Below, piece by piece: positions 13,253 to 14,640 of a DNA stretch of 14,640 nt. Source of the DNA: Kiritimatiellia bacterium (GTDB lineage Bacteria; Verrucomicrobiota; Kiritimatiellia; RFP12; UBA1067); contig CAAGNL010000060.1 in assembly GCA_900771305.1 (NCBI GenBank), forward strand, positions 1-14,640. The letters are read 5' to 3'. The position numbers and the translations under genes were made by a program. The notes under the pieces were generated by a model. That model searched no databases, had not been told where the DNA came from, and worked only from the letters and a program-made list of their open reading frames with translations. Within the stretch, counting starts at the first letter, position 1. Each line of letters starts with the position of its first letter.

Positions 13253-14640
13253 ATGAACCTAGACTCAATCAAGAACAGGACCGCGTTCGGCGCGGTCCTG
13301 TTTGTCGGTGCGCTTCTCGGTGCGCAGCTCTGCGTCGAGACTGAACAGTTCTCCCAGAAGGGCGGCTGGGTCGTCGATTCCCAGTTCATCGACCTGATGG
13401 GCTCCAGCTTCCTGCTGGCGCATGGCATGGGCCGCCCCGTCGTGGACGCCACCACGGAAATCGACGTCCCCGAGGCCGGCGCCTACAACGTCTACGCCTA
13501 CACGCGCAACTGGACCGCGCCCTGGACCGAGCACCCCGCCGGAACCTATCAGGTCCGCGTCGGCGACACCACGCTTCCGAATCAGCTCGGCACGGGGTCG
13601 GGCGATTGGCGCTGGCAGCTCGCTGGCACCGTGCAGCTGAAGGCCGGACGCACGCAGCTCGCGCTGCACGACCTCACTGGCTTCGACGGACGCTGCGACG
13701 CCATCTGTCTCACGACCGGAACGAATCCCCAGAAGCCCTCTGTCAAGCGCGCGGTTGCCGACAGGGACTTCGACTTCGTCGTCTGCGGCGGCGGCATCGC
13801 CGGCACCTGCGCGGCGATCTCCGCCGCCCGTCTCGGGCTCAACGTCGCCCTCGTCCAGGACCGTCCCATGTTGGGCGGCGCCAACTCCAGCGAGGTTCGC
13901 GTCCATCTCGGCGGCTATCTGAATCTCGGTCCCTACCCCCGTCTCGGTGATGTGGTGAACGAGATCGGCCCCGCGAAGGGCGGCAATGCGCGACCCGCGG
14001 CGAACTACGAGGATCAGCGCAAGTTGGACGTCGTCGCCGCTGAGTCGAACATCTCCCTCTTCCTCAACACGCGCGCGGTGTCCGTGGAGAAGACCTCTGA
14101 TGGTTCCGCGATCGCCGCCGTGATCGGGCGCAATGTCATTGACGGCTCTCTGATCCGCTTCAATGCCCCCATCTTCGCGGACTGCACCGGAGACGCCTGC
14201 GTGGGTGCCCTCGCCGGCGCCGACTTCCGCATGGGCCGCGAGTCCAAGGCCGAGACAGGTGAGGAGATGGCGCCCGACGTGGCGGACAAGATGACGATGG
14301 GCGCGAGCGTCCAGTGGTACACGCGAGAGACCGCCGAGGAATCCTCCTTCCCGATGCAACCCTGGATGATCGTCTTCAACGAGCGAAACTGCGAATATGC
14401 CACGCGCGGCGACTGGGACTGGGAGACAGGCATGCTCCGCGACCAGATCACCGAATTCGAGCGCATCCGCGACTACGGCATGCTCGTTGCCTACTCCAAC
14501 TGGGCCTTCCTCAAGAACAAGAGCGAGAAGAAGGCGAACTACGCCAAACGTGAGTTCGAGTGGGTCGCCTTCGTGGCGGGCAAACGCGAGAGTCGCCGCC
14601 TCCTTGGCGACCACATCCTCACGCAAGATCGGAAGAGCAC
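13253..14640 (+). CDS. FAD-dependent oxidoreductase with N-terminal beta domain, 3'-truncated
   Basis: Reads from ATG 13253 to the window end with no stop codon, about 457 reliable residues. A hydrophobic N-terminus (about 10-24) suggests export or anchoring. Residues about 28-160 form a repetitive, aromatic-rich beta region (GGWVVDSQF, then VPEAGAYNVYAYTRNW, DLTGFDGR), similar to sugar-binding beta-sandwich domains. Then comes the FAD-binding domain: GGGIAG (179-184) with the LGGANSSEVRVHLGG block typical of the PF12831 family, plus ADCTGDACVGALAGADFRMG and ESRRLLGDHILT (446-457). Related proteins occur in carbohydrate-degrading PVC bacteria; the substrate is unknown. No ribosome-binding site is visible, and the gene follows the previous one by 25 bases. 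Bases from 14626 are adapter, so the last residues are not real. Confidence 0.85.
   Translation, partial: MNLDSIKNRTAFGAVLFVGALLGAQLCVETEQFSQKGGWVVDSQFIDLMGSSFLLAHGMGRPVVDATTEIDVPEAGAYNVYAYTRNWTAPWTEHPAGTYQVRVGDTTLPNQLGTGSGDWRWQLAGTVQLKAGRTQLALHDLTGFDGRCDAICLTTGTNPQKPSVKRAVADRDFDFVVCGGGIAGTCAAISAARLGLNVALVQDRPMLGGANSSEVRVHLGGYLNLGPYPRLGDVVNEIGPAKGGNARPAANYEDQRKLDVVAAESNISLFLNTRAVSVEKTSDGSAIAAVIGRNVIDGSLIRFNAPIFADCTGDACVGALAGADFRMGRESKAETGEEMAPDVADKMTMGASVQWYTRETAEESSFPMQPWMIVFNERNCEYATRGDWDWETGMLRDQITEFERIRDYGMLVAYSNWAFLKNKSEKKANYAKREFEWVAFVAGKRESRRLLGDHILTQDRKS
14626..14640 (+). other. Illumina TruSeq adapter remnant
   Basis: AGATCGGAAGAGCAC, the last 15 bases of the window, is identical to the first 15 bases of the Illumina TruSeq adapter. 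This is sequencing-library sequence left at a contig end, not genome. The genomic sequence ends at 14625 or close to it. Confidence 0.95.

Noticed and set aside
13265..14626. 453-codon minus-strand open frame over the FAD oxidoreductase
   Set aside because: The plus frame carries clear FAD-binding motifs; the minus frame is its shadow and begins in adapter-adjacent sequence.
1..14640. tRNA, rRNA or integrase-type mobile genes
   Set aside because: No cloverleaf, rRNA-like segment, transposase or integrase motif was recognised in any gap or frame.

Overview
The window looks like a GC-rich bacterial contig from a metagenome assembly. The sequence alone suggests a PVC-superphylum bacterium, with a Kiritimatiellota- or Lentisphaerota-like gut lineage as my best guess. 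The reasons are a bacterial V/A-type ATPase of the Chlamydia/Bacteroidetes layout (E, DUF2764, A, B), an extra-long acyl-CoA dehydrogenase with its ETF, and a secreted carbohydrate-type block containing a glycoside-hydrolase-like protein, a Gfo/Idh/MocA oxidoreductase and an FAD oxidoreductase of the PF12831 type. This is inference; there is no rRNA or marker gene here to settle it. The right end carries 15 bases identical to the start of the Illumina TruSeq adapter, so the last gene is cut by a library artefact as well as by the contig end.

Layout. 1-263 is non-coding, with a 61-bp-period hairpin repeat and a degenerate 9-mer array. 264-1670 (minus) is V-ATPase subunit B with its own promoter. 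1671-2062 is a 392-base gap with nonamer repeats, an inverted repeat and two promoters pointing apart. 2063-5754 (plus) is etfB, etfA and a 580-residue acyl-CoA dehydrogenase, closed by a strong hairpin terminator. 5837-8825 (minus) is V-ATPase subunit A, DUF2764 and subunit E, read in the order E, DUF2764, A from one promoter. 8826-8914 is a compact divergent promoter region. 8915-14640 (plus) is a secreted glycoside-hydrolase-like protein, a parvulin-type lipoprotein, a Gfo/Idh/MocA oxidoreductase and the 5' part of a large FAD-dependent oxidoreductase with an N-terminal beta-sandwich-like domain.

How the genes fit together. The ATPase genes encode the catalytic head (A, B) and peripheral stalk (E) of a rotary ATPase. 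The partner genes D, I and K are not in the window. The ETF-dehydrogenase cassette oxidises an acyl-CoA and passes the electrons to ETF. It sits head-on inside what is normally a continuous ATPase operon, so B has been separated from E, DUF2764 and A. The right-hand block looks like envelope or periplasmic carbohydrate metabolism.

The most unusual feature is a set of short tandem arrays with 7- or 9-base units. They fill nearly every gene junction in the left 8.3 kb, each with a different unit. Two of them flank the inserted cassette, one extends into the C-terminus of a protein, and one seems to supply a ribosome-binding site. A parvulin domain whose first strand motif lies after the rest of the domain, and promoters of a shared extended -10 type that give almost leaderless messages, also deserve a second look.
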